Assembly (NCBI GenBank): GCA_022651385.1
Contig: JALCQR010000006.1
Coordinates: 62,001-126,000, forward strand
DNA length: 64,000 nucleotides
Reading direction: 5' to 3'
Source: Clostridia bacterium
Lineage (GTDB): Bacteria > Bacillota > Clostridia > Lachnospirales > Anaerotignaceae
In this document: one piece after another, positions 48,073 to 57,639 of the stretch
Layout of the letters: each line of letters begins with the position of its first letter
Position numbering within the stretch: the first letter of the stretch is position 1
Translations under genes and position numbers: made by a program
The notes under the pieces: model-generated
What the model was told of the DNA's origin: nothing
What the model saw: the letters and a program-made list of their open reading frames with translations, nothing else
Databases searched by the model: none

Positions 48073-49143
48073 ATGAAAAAATTCATATGTATATTTACAG
48101 CCACACTTCTTACTGTCACTATGCTGACGTCATGCGGAAATAAAAACACGGTAGCATCTTTCTCGTCAGCTGCTTCACAGTCACAGACATCGGAAGATAA
48201 CAAAAACCGTACTGTAGTGCTTGATAATGTAGGGCTTACATACACTACTCCTGATGAGTGGCGTCAAATTGAAAAAACGAATCTTTATCCTTTAACTTTA
48301 CAAACCGACGGCACTCTTGCCAGAATCATTTACACATATGTAAAGGCCGATGATATTGATAAAATTCAAAACATTAATGATGATTCATCAGTATATAAAT
48401 ACCTTTACCCAATATGCGAGATAACAATAGCCAAAAGCGAAAACTTTACAAATGACAGTCTAAAAAGCGTATTTGATGTATATAAAAATGACAAGTCGGT
48501 AGCAACCGAGGGTGATTACAGCTATCATGTGCTTTATGATTACGTATCTAAGGACAACCTCGACGGCGATGACCTTGATAAATACAACAAGGCTGTTGAG
48601 GCCGTACCTGAGCTTATTAAAAGCATCTCAACAAGAAAGTTTAATCCTGACGATGTAAAGAAAACTGTTGACACAAGTGATATTTCAAACAACTATATTA
48701 CATTCAATACCAAAACTATTGAGGGAAATCCAATAGATTCTTCTGTTTTTTCAAAATACGATATAACAATGATAAATTTCTGGGGAACATATGCTATAGA
48801 CAAAAGCAACGAACAAAATACTCTCGAGGAAGTATATGAAAATGTACAGACTTGGGATAAAAAGGTCAATGTAATAAATGCAATAGTAGACACTCCAAAC
48901 GATGAAAACGAAGCAACAGTGAAAGACCTTAAAAGCGAAGCAAACGGAAAATTTACAACAATTGTAATGGATGATATTCTTGCAAACTGGGCTGTTAAGC
49001 ATCTTGAGGGTGTACCGACAACAATATTTGTTGATTCCGACGGAAAAATAATCGGCGACCAAATAAAAGGAGCAAAAACAACACAAGAATATCTTGATGA
49101 AATAAAAGCAAGACTTTCTGAAACAGATAAGGCGAGCAAATAA
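48073..49143 (+). CDS. Lipoprotein with a cysteine-less thioredoxin-like domain
   Basis: 356 residues. Signal peptide with lipobox TSC (Cys21, MLTSCGNK). Residues ~55-190 form a domain of unrecognised family. Residues ~215-350 look like a TlpA/ResA thioredoxin fold: ITMINFWGTYAIDKSNEQNT is where FWATWCGPC is expected, and GVPTTIFVDSDGKI retains the cis-proline and following strand. Both catalytic cysteines are missing, so disulfide chemistry is unlikely; a binding or structural role is inferred. ATG 48073 has AAAAAGGAG 12 bases upstream. Confidence 0.85.
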   Translation: MKKFICIFTATLLTVTMLTSCGNKNTVASFSSAASQSQTSEDNKNRTVVLDNVGLTYTTPDEWRQIEKTNLYPLTLQTDGTLARIIYTYVKADDIDKIQNINDDSSVYKYLYPICEITIAKSENFTNDSLKSVFDVYKNDKSVATEGDYSYHVLYDYVSKDNLDGDDLDKYNKAVEAVPELIKSISTRKFNPDDVKKTVDTSDISNNYITFNTKTIEGNPIDSSVFSKYDITMINFWGTYAIDKSNEQNTLEEVYENVQTWDKKVNVINAIVDTPNDENEATVKDLKSEANGKFTTIVMDDILANWAVKHLEGVPTTIFVDSDGKIIGDQIKGAKTTQEYLDEIKARLSETDKASK

Positions 49144-49214
49144 ACGTTTAAGACTTCACTATCATCTTTAATAAAACATATAAATACTTTCAATACTTTT
49201 GCTTAAATAAATAA

Positions 49215-49244
49215 ACCCCCTCTTTAAAACATTTAAGAGGGGGT
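49215..49244. terminator. Bidirectional terminator
   Basis: ACCCCCTCTTTAAA pairs with TTTAAGAGGGGGT; it closes the lipoprotein gene and, in reverse, the PBP gene. Confidence 0.9.
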
Positions 49245-49272
49245 ATTTCTTATATTATTTTATATTTACATT

Positions 49273-50679
49273 CTACTTTAACTCTTTTCTGTTTATTGCG
49301 TTATACAGCATTTTGCGTGCAATGACAGAGGCATTTGCGCTTCCGTCGGCGTTTTCAAGTACAACCGATACAGCATACTGCGGATTGTCTGCCGGAGCAA
49401 ACCCCACAAACCACCAATGGTCGTTTCCGCCGGGGTTTTGAGCAGTTCCTGTCTTTCCGGCAACCTGAAAATAATCAGATTTAGCATTAAAGCCTGTGCC
49501 TTCATTTACCACTGCAATCATCATTTCTTTCAGCTTTTTACATTCGCTTTTTGTAAACACTGTCCTTAATGCTTCGGGAAGCGTTGTATCAACCGTTGCA
49601 TCATCATAATTCACTATATGGTCAATTATATAAGGCTGCATCATAACGCCGTCATTTGCTATAGATTGTACAATTGAAGCCATAAACAAAGGTGTAACTG
49701 TCGTTCTTCCCTGTCCTATGCTTGTTTCCACAAGCTCGCTTTCAGTTGCTGTTTTATCGATTTTAACTGACGGTATGTTGTATGGAAGTGAAAACTCAAC
49801 ACCTGTATTAAAAAGGAGATCATCAGCCGTTTTCCGCAATGTTGCAGCACCTATTTTATCTCCAAGTGCAGAGAAAAAACAGTTGCAGCTGTTGGCAAAA
49901 CCGCTTGTGAGATTTTCTTTTCCATGGGACTCACCGTTAAAACAGTGTATTACTTTCCCTCCAAATTTGTCCTCGCCATGACATGTATATGTGAAATTAC
50001 CCACATCTTGAAGATTTCTCATTGCCGCCGTTGCCGTAACAATCTTAAATATAGAACCCGGCGTATACTCACCCTGAGTGGCACGGTTTACAAGCGGCGT
50101 TGTTTTGTCAACTTTAAGGCTGTCCCAATTTTTTGCCAGAGTCTGCGGGTCATACATTGGTTTTGAAACCATGCACAAAATCCGTCCTGTTGAAACCTCT
50201 TCAACTACAACTGCACCTTTATTAGACTTCATAAGTTTTGAAGCAATGTCCTGAAGGTTTTTATCTATTGTAAGATATACTGAGTCGCCTTCAACTTCAC
50301 CGCCCTTTAAAAAACTTCTGAGCCTCTGAAAAAGTTCATTGTCAATGTGCTGTAATGTAAAGTTTTCAACTGCTTCCGTTCCTGTCTTTCCGGCACCTGT
50401 ATACCCCACCACATGGCATGACGTTTTTGCGTCATTATATTTGCGCACATAACCATTGTCACCGTTTACGCTTTCGGCCAAAACAAATCCGTCTATATCT
50501 CTTATGTCCCCTCTTTTAATTGTCGTATCAGATGAACTTATCCTTGGATTATATGAATTGACTATCATTTTGCCGCTGTCTTTTATTACTATTTTTAGCA
50601 GATATGAGATAATTACAGCAAACATAAGTATTATAATTACCGTAACTTTCTTAATACTTTTTTTACTGTTTCCCATCAT
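49273..50679 (-). CDS. Class B penicillin-binding protein (PbpA/FtsI-like transpeptidase)
   Basis: 468 residues, compact. An N-terminal signal anchor (VTVIIILMFAVIISYLLKIVI) is followed by a short dimerisation part (RGDIRDIDGFVLAES) and the transpeptidase domain. Active-site motifs: SIFK (Ser in TPGSIFKIVT), SCN (in ANSCNCFF) and KTGTAQ. It cross-links peptidoglycan together with the adjacent SEDS polymerase. ATG 50679 overlaps the end of the ftsW-like gene by 17 bp with GGAGG upstream, so the two are coupled. Confidence 0.93.
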   Translation of the reverse strand: MMGNSKKSIKKVTVIIILMFAVIISYLLKIVIKDSGKMIVNSYNPRISSSDTTIKRGDIRDIDGFVLAESVNGDNGYVRKYNDAKTSCHVVGYTGAGKTGTEAVENFTLQHIDNELFQRLRSFLKGGEVEGDSVYLTIDKNLQDIASKLMKSNKGAVVVEEVSTGRILCMVSKPMYDPQTLAKNWDSLKVDKTTPLVNRATQGEYTPGSIFKIVTATAAMRNLQDVGNFTYTCHGEDKFGGKVIHCFNGESHGKENLTSGFANSCNCFFSALGDKIGAATLRKTADDLLFNTGVEFSLPYNIPSVKIDKTATESELVETSIGQGRTTVTPLFMASIVQSIANDGVMMQPYIIDHIVNYDDATVDTTLPEALRTVFTKSECKKLKEMMIAVVNEGTGFNAKSDYFQVAGKTGTAQNPGGNDHWWFVGFAPADNPQYAVSVVLENADGSANASVIARKMLYNAINRKELK

Positions 50680-52015
50680 ACTGTTCCTCCATTTCTTCGG
50701 CCTTTTGATAACCGTTTACCCATTGTATAAAGCTAAGTGACATTATACTCACAAGTATTGATGTACCGCCGTAGCTTATAAACGGCAATGTTACACCCGT
50801 AAGAGGAATAAGCTTTATAACTCCGCCGATAATTAAAAATGTCTGAAACGCCATCATTGCCGTAAATCCGGCAGCAAGGAAACTGTAATACCGTCTTTTG
50901 CACTTAAAAGCAATCATCATGCCGCGTATAAAAAGTATCATAAATATACCTATAAGACACACGGCATATATTGTTCCAAATTCTTCACATATAGCTGAAA
51001 ATATAAAATCCTTGGTTACTACCGGTATACTTGTCGGCATTCCTCTTGTAAGACCGCTTCCAAGCATACCGCCCGTTCCTATGGCAAACAGTGACTGGCA
51101 GATTTGATATCCTCCGGAATCTATGTCTGCCCATGGGTTCTTCCATGCAGCAACCCTAACACGTACGTGTGAAAACAGTTTATACGCAAACATTGAACCT
51201 ATGGATGCCGCTCCTATTCCCAATACAGCTAAAAATTCATTGCTTGTTGCAATATATAGCATTACCATATATGTCATAAAGAAAATAAGAGCGCTGCCCA
51301 AATCTTTTTGAATAACAAGCAGCATAACAAGTCCGGCACTTAATATACATGTTATTATAAGCTTTTTTAAGTCAACTTTTTTTCTAAAAACACTTGCCAA
51401 ATAAAAAATATATAAAAATTTTACTATCTCCGAAGGCTGAAAACTGAAATTTCCAATATGTATCCAGTTTATAGAGCCATATTCTTTAGATCCAAGAGCA
51501 AGCGTTGATATAATAAGTATAAAGCTTAAAATAATATAAAGTTTTTCAAACTTTTCAAATTTCGGTACAAGTTTTATTACAGCCGGTATCCAAAACGCAG
51601 TAAGAAATCCAACGCCTATCCATATAAGCTGTCTTACGGCAAGAGTATCGTTTAATCTCATAAGCATTATTATGCCTGTGTCAAGAAGGAAAATAATACA
51701 GTTCCAAATAAGCGGACATCCGTTTTTATACACTTTTTGCGCTATATAATTTCCTCCTATTATCGCCGCAAGTCCAACGCCGCCAACAGCTAAATGAAGC
51801 AAATTAAAATTTATCTCTTCCCGGTTATAGCTAATAATTAAAAATGCAGTTATATGCATAAGGGCCGTTACCGTTCTGCCCGTAAACACGGCATGCCTGT
51901 GGCTATGTTTTGTCATACCTGCTTCGTCAAGCAGATATTCGGCGGAACTGAAAAGAAAAATCAAAATATACCCTATAAAAAGATATCTGCTAATTATAAT
52001 CAGTAAATCAAACAT
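50663..52015 (-). CDS. FtsW/RodA/SpoVE family SEDS glycosyltransferase
   Basis: 450 residues with about twelve hydrophobic segments. The family signature is FSAICEEFGTIYAVCLIG and the region GTGGMLGSGLTRGMPTSIPV. It polymerises glycan strands from lipid II together with its class B PBP, encoded immediately downstream. Whether it serves division, elongation or sporulation is not decided by sequence; clustering with ZapA and the spoIIA operon leaves both open. Confidence 0.92.
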   Translation of the reverse strand: MFDLLIIISRYLFIGYILIFLFSSAEYLLDEAGMTKHSHRHAVFTGRTVTALMHITAFLIISYNREEINFNLLHLAVGGVGLAAIIGGNYIAQKVYKNGCPLIWNCIIFLLDTGIIMLMRLNDTLAVRQLIWIGVGFLTAFWIPAVIKLVPKFEKFEKLYIILSFILIISTLALGSKEYGSINWIHIGNFSFQPSEIVKFLYIFYLASVFRKKVDLKKLIITCILSAGLVMLLVIQKDLGSALIFFMTYMVMLYIATSNEFLAVLGIGAASIGSMFAYKLFSHVRVRVAAWKNPWADIDSGGYQICQSLFAIGTGGMLGSGLTRGMPTSIPVVTKDFIFSAICEEFGTIYAVCLIGIFMILFIRGMMIAFKCKRRYYSFLAAGFTAMMAFQTFLIIGGVIKLIPLTGVTLPFISYGGTSILVSIMSLSFIQWVNGYQKAEEMEEQYDGKQ

Positions 52016-52025
52016 AAAATCACTT

Positions 52026-54440
52026 CTATTCTACACCTCTGAAATAATGACCTTTTGTCGAACCATTCTCCGACATTTCCTCAATTACTCTTTTTACCCT
52101 AAAGGAAGGATTGTCAGGAGAATTTAACATATCAAGGTATGCACCTATGATCCTATTTGTTTCAGAAGCTGTTTCATTAGTAAATATCAGTCTTAGACTT
52201 CCGGCCGGATTTTCCTGAAATTCATCGAAAAATTTAAGTAAAAACAAAGGTTTTCCATTTAAAATAAAACTTACGCACTGACGGCAGTCAGTCATTATTT
52301 CAAACTTTTCGCCCTTTCTGTCCTTAATAAAATAGCCGCCGGCTTTCCCCTTTTGGGAACAAAACATGCCCTTTTCCTTGCCTCCGCTGAAATTGCCTAT
52401 AGGACACTGATGAGTAGTCATAAGAGGCAATTTTCCATAGGCTAAAAGCTCGCATTTTTTATCTGCCATTGTTCTTATTTCATTTAAGTTAAGCTCAGGC
52501 GAAAGAGTGACTCTGTCGGCACCCTTGTTTTCCCAAAAAGCTACATCCAAAGCGTTAAAAATATTTGCGCTGTAGTCAACCGTTATATTTTTGCCGCAAC
52601 TTTTAAGCATTTCAAGCTGACCAAGGCTTCTTACGATAAAACCGTCTATTTTACTTGTTTTAAGCTTTTCGAGAAATTTACCATAAAATTCTTCGGAGTA
52701 TTTTCTGTATATTCTCGGCATAACAGCGTAAAGCATAATGTGCTTTTCATTACATTTGCATATGCACCTATCAAGATTGTTTTCAAGGTCATCGCACATG
52801 TCAAAATATATTATTCCTAACCCGCTGTTTGTAACGGCAGCCTCAAACTGAAGAATGTTTGATACCTGTACGTTTAGCCTTTTGCTTTTCACATTTGGCT
52901 CATGCTTTATTTCAATATTTTTTGGTGTAATGCTTTTTCTTTGATACGATTTAATTGTTTTTTTCTCAAGTTCTTCTATTGCTTCTCGTCTTAATTTATT
53001 TATAGACGAAATACCGATATAAATGTCTTTATCACATTTTAAATTTAAGTTTGATATTTTAAAAGGTGTTCCGCCTGTTTTTGATATCTGTTGTATTATT
53101 TTTTCTTCCGAAAGCGGCTTGTTTTCAGCCTCAGTAACATCATCGCCCTGCACAAATACACTGTTACCGTTTGTATCAAAAAGTTTTAATGAGGAAGGTT
53201 GTCCAATATTAAACACTGCTTCAGCAAAAATATCTTTCTGTCTTGTATCTTTTACAAAAGTTGCGTCAAGTTCGTCTTCAAGGTGTTTATCATGTGTTCT
53301 GTAAACCACATCGTTTTTATTAATTTCACCTTTAAGCATTATATTTATTACTTCTCCGGCTTTTGAGGCTTTATTTATGTTGCATCCGACATGAGGTTCT
53401 TCCTGAGTCCAAACCTCAATTCCATCTCCTGGACAAAGCGGCTCTCTTGTCCTTATAACAGTTCGGCCATGTTTTCTGTCATAAGTGTCTACTATTCCGC
53501 ATTTTACGCCCCAGCTTTTAGGTCTTTCAACACTCATCATACTGTTTCCCGAATGAGTCTGATAGTACCCCTCAGTAAAGCCGCCCCTGTTAAAAAGCTG
53601 CAGAAGTGTTTTAACGTCCTTTTCGTCAACTTTATATTCATTAGGAGTATTTATATATGTGTCAATATATTTTCTGTATATCTTGGTAACTCCGGCAACA
53701 TATTCGGGATTTTTCATTCTTCCCTCAATTTTAAATGACGTTATGCCGGCTTCTATAAGCTTTGGAAGTATTGTTACTGTTTCTATATCCTTACAGCTTA
53801 AAAGATATCCTTCCGTAATTTTTTTGTAGCCATCATAAAGAGAATACGGAAGGCGGCATGTCTGCGCGCACCGTCCTCTGTTACCGCTTCTTCCGCCAAG
53901 CATACTGCTCATTATACATTGACCGGAATAAGAAACACAGAGAGCGCCGTGTATAAATGTTTCAATTTCGGCCTCTGTATTTTTCAATATGTACTTTATT
54001 TCTTCTAATGAAAGTTCACGGCTGAGCACAACTCTGGAAAAACCGTTCTTATATAAAGCATTTACGTCCTCAAGAGAATTTGCCGTAAGCTGCGTACTTG
54101 CATGAACAGGAATTTCAAATGTTTTTTTAACAATGTCTGCAAGCCCGATATCTTGTATAATCAATGCGTCAACACCTATTTGAGATAATGTTGAGACATA
54201 TTTCATGACATCGTTTAATTCCTGATTTTTGTACAAAGTATTTACGGCACAATGCACCTTTATTCCTCTTAAATGACAGTACTCAACTGTTTTTTCAATT
54301 TCTTCAATATCAAAGTTTCCCGCAAACTGCCTTGCGCTGAAATCTTTACCGCCTATATATACCGCGTCACAGCCGTTTTGCACAGCCGCTCTTACACATT
54401 CGAAACTTCCTGCCGGTGAAAGCAGTTCTGGCTTAATCAT
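52026..54440 (-). CDS. U32 family peptidase with DUF3656
   Basis: 804 residues. The U32 signature is intact in EIETFIHGALCVSYSGQCIMSS near residue 165, next to GGRSGNRGRCAQTCR. N-terminal KPELLSPAGSFECVRAAVQNGCDAVYIGG is the family start. The C-terminal half (about 390-804) carries DUF3656 and a second U32-like region with CxxC (MTDCRQC). Bacterial U32 relatives include collagenase-like PrtC and RNA-modifying TrhP/RlhA; activity here is unassigned. ATG 54440 follows AAGGAGTG. Confidence 0.92.
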   Translation of the reverse strand: MIKPELLSPAGSFECVRAAVQNGCDAVYIGGKDFSARQFAGNFDIEEIEKTVEYCHLRGIKVHCAVNTLYKNQELNDVMKYVSTLSQIGVDALIIQDIGLADIVKKTFEIPVHASTQLTANSLEDVNALYKNGFSRVVLSRELSLEEIKYILKNTEAEIETFIHGALCVSYSGQCIMSSMLGGRSGNRGRCAQTCRLPYSLYDGYKKITEGYLLSCKDIETVTILPKLIEAGITSFKIEGRMKNPEYVAGVTKIYRKYIDTYINTPNEYKVDEKDVKTLLQLFNRGGFTEGYYQTHSGNSMMSVERPKSWGVKCGIVDTYDRKHGRTVIRTREPLCPGDGIEVWTQEEPHVGCNINKASKAGEVINIMLKGEINKNDVVYRTHDKHLEDELDATFVKDTRQKDIFAEAVFNIGQPSSLKLFDTNGNSVFVQGDDVTEAENKPLSEEKIIQQISKTGGTPFKISNLNLKCDKDIYIGISSINKLRREAIEELEKKTIKSYQRKSITPKNIEIKHEPNVKSKRLNVQVSNILQFEAAVTNSGLGIIYFDMCDDLENNLDRCICKCNEKHIMLYAVMPRIYRKYSEEFYGKFLEKLKTSKIDGFIVRSLGQLEMLKSCGKNITVDYSANIFNALDVAFWENKGADRVTLSPELNLNEIRTMADKKCELLAYGKLPLMTTHQCPIGNFSGGKEKGMFCSQKGKAGGYFIKDRKGEKFEIMTDCRQCVSFILNGKPLFLLKFFDEFQENPAGSLRLIFTNETASETNRIIGAYLDMLNSPDNPSFRVKRVIEEMSENGSTKGHYFRGVE

Positions 54441-54456
54441 AAAGACACTCCTTCAT

Positions 54457-55341
54457 TCATATATGACGGTAATAATTTTGCTTTGTATGAGCCTTCCTGA
54501 ATTTGCTGCTGTCCATTGAAAGGCTGCTGCCCAAAGCTTCATCGTCCTCAGCTTCCTGCTCGGACTTTGTTTGCTCGTTATTTAAACGCTCCTGTTCTTT
54601 CTTTTCAAAATCAAGCAGTTTGCTTTCAATTGATTTGAAATGATTTATCTGAGCAATCTTTTTAACATTGTCTTCCTGAAGCTCATCATATTTTTCGATT
54701 TGTGATTTTAATTCATCATTTATATTGGAAATTTTCTTTTCTGCTTCTGAAAGCTGAGATTTAAGCGTCTCCGCTTCTTCTTTAATCTTTTCATTTTCAG
54801 TTGACAGTGCAGCCTTATCAGCAGAAAGCTTTTCGTTTTCCTCAATGATTCTTTTGCTTTCGGTATCATCTCCCGTACTTACGCTCTTAAGCTTCTCAAT
54901 CTCAGCCTTAGCTGTATCTGCTTCGTTTTTCGATGCTTCAAGCTCTTTTTTAAGAGCTTCTAAATCGGAAGTATACTTTTCAATTGTCACTTTCGATTCA
55001 TCAAGTTTTTTTGAAAGCTCTTTTGATTCAGAGAGATATTTTTCGGCATCTTCGGCAGTTTTCATTTTTTCTTCACTGTTCTCAACACCCGAGTTTTTAA
55101 GAAGTTTTTCAAGTTCTTGATTGTCTTTTTTCGCTTTAAAATAGTCATCGGCAATGTTAATTGAAGTAAGTACGGAAACCATTGTAGGGCTCAAATTTTT
55201 TGAATTTTCGCTTGCTCGAAGCTGAGCCGCTTTCTCCTCAATATAATTTGCAACTTTCGTTATATACTCAACCGATTCATTGCCTGTAAGCGTCATAGTT
55301 CTGCCGCATACCTTTACGGAAACCATATTTCTATATTCCAT
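54457..55341 (-). CDS. zapA: ZapA-domain cell division protein with long coiled coil
   Basis: 294 residues. Residues 1-90 are ZapA-like (VSVKVCGRTMTLTGNESVEYITKVANYIEEKA), a promoter of FtsZ bundling at midcell. Residues ~90-260 are an extended coiled coil rich in Glu, Lys, Ser and Ala, longer than usual since ZapA is normally near 90-130 residues. The C-terminus is short and basic (FRKAHTKQNYYRHI). It precedes the U32 gene by 16 bp. Confidence 0.88.
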   Translation of the reverse strand: MEYRNMVSVKVCGRTMTLTGNESVEYITKVANYIEEKAAQLRASENSKNLSPTMVSVLTSINIADDYFKAKKDNQELEKLLKNSGVENSEEKMKTAEDAEKYLSESKELSKKLDESKVTIEKYTSDLEALKKELEASKNEADTAKAEIEKLKSVSTGDDTESKRIIEENEKLSADKAALSTENEKIKEEAETLKSQLSEAEKKISNINDELKSQIEKYDELQEDNVKKIAQINHFKSIESKLLDFEKKEQERLNNEQTKSEQEAEDDEALGSSLSMDSSKFRKAHTKQNYYRHI

Positions 55342-55422
55342 ATAAACAGTCCTTCCTAAAAATTACGATTTTTCGGCATACATGGTTAAGTATATCATAA
55401 AAATCACTGTTTCAACAGATAT

Positions 55423-56136
55423 TTAAACAAGTTTTTGTCGCATTTTATCAAGTATTCTCTTTTCCATTCTGGATACCTGAACTTGAGATATATTCATCTT
55501 TCTTCCTGTCTCGCTTTGAGTTCTGTCAAAGTAATAACGCATGAGTATAAGCTGTTTTTCACGGCTGTCAAGACTGTCAAGCGCTTCTTTTAATGACATT
55601 ATCTCATCTGCTTTTTCCGTGCTGTCGCTGTTTTTAATTGTGTCAATTAAGTATGTCCCCTTTCCATTTTCCTCATCAGACTTTCTGTATAGTGACTCTA
55701 CGTCTTTTCCGCTTTCCATTGCCGTAACAAGTTCATCCTTAGGTACATCAAAAATTTTACTAAGCTCACTTATCGTAGGCCATTTTCCCGATTGTGAAAA
55801 AATGGCTTCCGAAACCGTTTTTATCTTGTTCGAAAGCTCTTTTATATTTCTGCTTACCTTTATGATACCATCGTCACGCAAAAAGCGTCTTATCTCTCCA
55901 ATTATCATAGGTACAGCATAAGTTGAGAATTTAACTCCAAAACTTTCGTCAAAACGGTCAATACTTTTAATAAGCCCAATCGAACCTATCTGGAATAAAT
56001 CTTCCATATCGGTACCACGTCCGGAAAATCTTTTTACGGTACTCCAAATTAAACCGCTATTCTCTTTTACTATTCTGGCCCTCGCCTCCTTGTCCCCATT
56101 TTTTGCTTTTCTTAGAAGCTCTGCCATATCGCCCAC
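55423..56136 (-). CDS. sigF: Sporulation sigma factor SigF
   Basis: 237 residues, first forespore-specific sigma factor, held inactive by SpoIIAB. Region 2: LIWSTVKRFSGRGTDMEDLFQIGSIGLIKSIDRF; region 2.4 into 3 reads FSTYAVPMIIGEIRRFLRDDG. The region 4 helix-turn-helix is ETGRKMNISQVQVSRMEKR. Start GTG 56136 has AGGAGT 8 bases upstream. It is the third gene of spoIIA, after the sigma and anti-sigma switch genes. Its conserved AVPMIIGEIRR block is uninterrupted, in contrast to sigG. Confidence 0.97.
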   Translation of the reverse strand: MGDMAELLRKAKNGDKEARARIVKENSGLIWSTVKRFSGRGTDMEDLFQIGSIGLIKSIDRFDESFGVKFSTYAVPMIIGEIRRFLRDDGIIKVSRNIKELSNKIKTVSEAIFSQSGKWPTISELSKIFDVPKDELVTAMESGKDVESLYRKSDEENGKGTYLIDTIKNSDSTEKADEIMSLKEALDSLDSREKQLILMRYYFDRTQSETGRKMNISQVQVSRMEKRILDKMRQKLV

Positions 56137-56142
56137 AAGACA

Positions 56143-56580
56143 TCACTCCTGTTCAGGTTTGCCAATTTCCTTAACCATGAATACACGGGTACCCTTTCCC
56201 ACAGCGCTTTCGACTTTAACATCATCCATAAAGCTCTGCATAATGGTAAATCCAAGCCCGCTTCGCTCCATATCCGGCCTTCCGGTATAAAGCGGCTCCA
56301 TAGCAAGGGCAATATCTTCAATGCCCTTTCCTTCATCTGTTACTTCTATGTAAACTGTGGCCTGGCATATGCCGCACCACATTCTGACGATACCCTCCTT
56401 ATTGTCATAACCATGAATTATACTGTTTGTAACAGCCTCCGAAACTGCTGTTTTTATGTCGTTCATTTCTCTTACACAGGGGTCTAAGCCTAAAATAAAA
56501 GCGGAAACCACCGTTCTTGCAAATGCCTCGTTTTCTCCAATAGCCTTGAAGCTGACAGCCATTTCGTTGTCGTATTCCAT
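56143..56580 (-). CDS. spoIIAB: Anti-sigma F factor SpoIIAB
   Basis: 145 residues from ATG 56580 (GGAGGTG 8 bases upstream). A GHKL-fold serine kinase that binds SigF and phosphorylates SpoIIAA. ATP-site boxes: AVSEAVTNSIIHGYDN (N box), VTDEGKGIED (G1) and RSGLGFTIMQSFMD (G2). It lies between spoIIAA and sigF, with 6 bp to sigF. Confidence 0.97.
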   Translation of the reverse strand: MEYDNEMAVSFKAIGENEAFARTVVSAFILGLDPCVREMNDIKTAVSEAVTNSIIHGYDNKEGIVRMWCGICQATVYIEVTDEGKGIEDIALAMEPLYTGRPDMERSGLGFTIMQSFMDDVKVESAVGKGTRVFMVKEIGKPEQE

Positions 56581-56596
56581 GTGTCTTTCACCTCCG

Positions 56597-56932
56597 TCAC
56601 ACTGCCTTTGCGGCATCTTCTACAGAATCATATATTTTTATTATTCTATATAATCCGGAAAGCATCATTATTTTTTTCAGATTTTCACTTAATCCTGCAA
56701 CAGCCGTAAGTCCTCCTTTATTGAGCGTATATTTATATCGTCCTATTATCATTCCGATTCCGGCGCTATCCATAAAGTCAACATGTGACAAATCAAACAC
56801 TATATTTTTCACACCTGTTTTTACTGCTTCATTATCTATAGCCGTTTTTGCCAAATCCGCAAAATGATGGTCAATGTCTCCAAGAACGCTGACTACAAGG
56901 CAGTTTTTATGCCTTTCAAAAGATATATCCAT
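56597..56932 (-). CDS. spoIIAA: Anti-anti-sigma factor SpoIIAA
   Basis: 111 residues from ATG 56932 (GGAGGGGAG upstream). STAS domain; LSHVDFMDSAGIGMIIGRY contains the Ser phosphorylated by SpoIIAB. Dephosphorylation by SpoIIE releases SigF in the forespore. It is the first gene of the spoIIA operon. A GAAT-bearing possible sigma-H -10 lies near 56972 but at wrong spacing from AGAGGAAAA. Confidence 0.96.
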   Translation of the reverse strand: MDISFERHKNCLVVSVLGDIDHHFADLAKTAIDNEAVKTGVKNIVFDLSHVDFMDSAGIGMIIGRYKYTLNKGGLTAVAGLSENLKKIMMLSGLYRIIKIYDSVEDAAKAV

Positions 56933-57030
56933 TTTCTCCCCTCCTGGAATTTGTTTTTTGTACATACAGTATTCTTTTACTATATTGGAATGTATTTTCC
57001 TCTATGAATCATGACAAAAATTAAGACAAA

Positions 57031-57061
57031 AAAAGACAGTCTTTTTTTTAAGACTGTCTTT
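57031..57061 (-). terminator. Terminator after the isochorismatase-fold gene
   Basis: AAAAGACAGTCTT pairs with AAGACTGTCTTT around a short T loop; T-run on the minus strand. It separates this transcript from spoIIA. Confidence 0.88.
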
Positions 57062-57083
57062 AAATATCGAATTATATATTGTT

Positions 57084-57626
57084 TTATTTAGTAAGCTTTG
57101 AAATTGCCTTAAAATGAGGATTTGCTGCACCCTGAGTCAGCTCATATAGCACACCCTCATAAGTCGTGATAAACGCCCCTTCTTTTTCCGCTCTTTTAAC
57201 CGCCATATTTTTGTCGTTGTCTTTTCTGGAACCTACACAGTCCTCAACAAAAAACACATTAAAGTCCTTTTCCAAGAGGTCGATAGTTGTCTGAAGTACA
57301 CATATATGAGCCTCGGCACCAAATATAACTACGTTTTTTCTTCCTGCAGAATATATTGCCTTCATTATATCGTCATCCATGCAAAGGCTGAATGATTTTT
57401 TATCGTGTGGTTCAAAATCACCTAGAGCCTGTGCTATTTCATCAACCGTTTTGCCAAGCCCCTTTGTATACTGCTGGGATACAATTATAGGTATATCAAA
57501 TTCTCTAAGTCCTTTAATAAGTATTGCTGAGTTTTTAATTAGCTTTTCGTTTTCATTTATTGCAGGCATAAGCTTTTCCTGATAATCAATTGCTATTGCC
57601 ATAGTTTCTTCAGCTTTAAGTCTCAT
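57084..57626 (-). CDS. Isochorismatase-fold cysteine hydrolase
   Basis: 180 residues from ATG 57626 (AAGGAGG 8 bases upstream). Catalytic triad of the family is visible: Asp in IAIDYQEKLMP, Lys in HDKKSFS, and Cys in EAHICVLQTTIDLL. Substrates in this fold vary (nicotinamide, isochorismate, carbamates), and none is implied here. It follows the MaoC gene by 13 bp, so the pair forms an operon. Confidence 0.9.
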   Translation of the reverse strand: MRLKAEETMAIAIDYQEKLMPAINENEKLIKNSAILIKGLREFDIPIIVSQQYTKGLGKTVDEIAQALGDFEPHDKKSFSLCMDDDIMKAIYSAGRKNVVIFGAEAHICVLQTTIDLLEKDFNVFFVEDCVGSRKDNDKNMAVKRAEKEGAFITTYEGVLYELTQGAANPHFKAISKLTK

Positions 57627-57639
57627 TTTGACTTCCTCC

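Noticed and set aside
56970-57000. Sigma-H promoter of spoIIA
   Set aside because: AGAGGAAAA and GAAT are present, but AGGA to GAAT is 23 bp instead of about 17-18.
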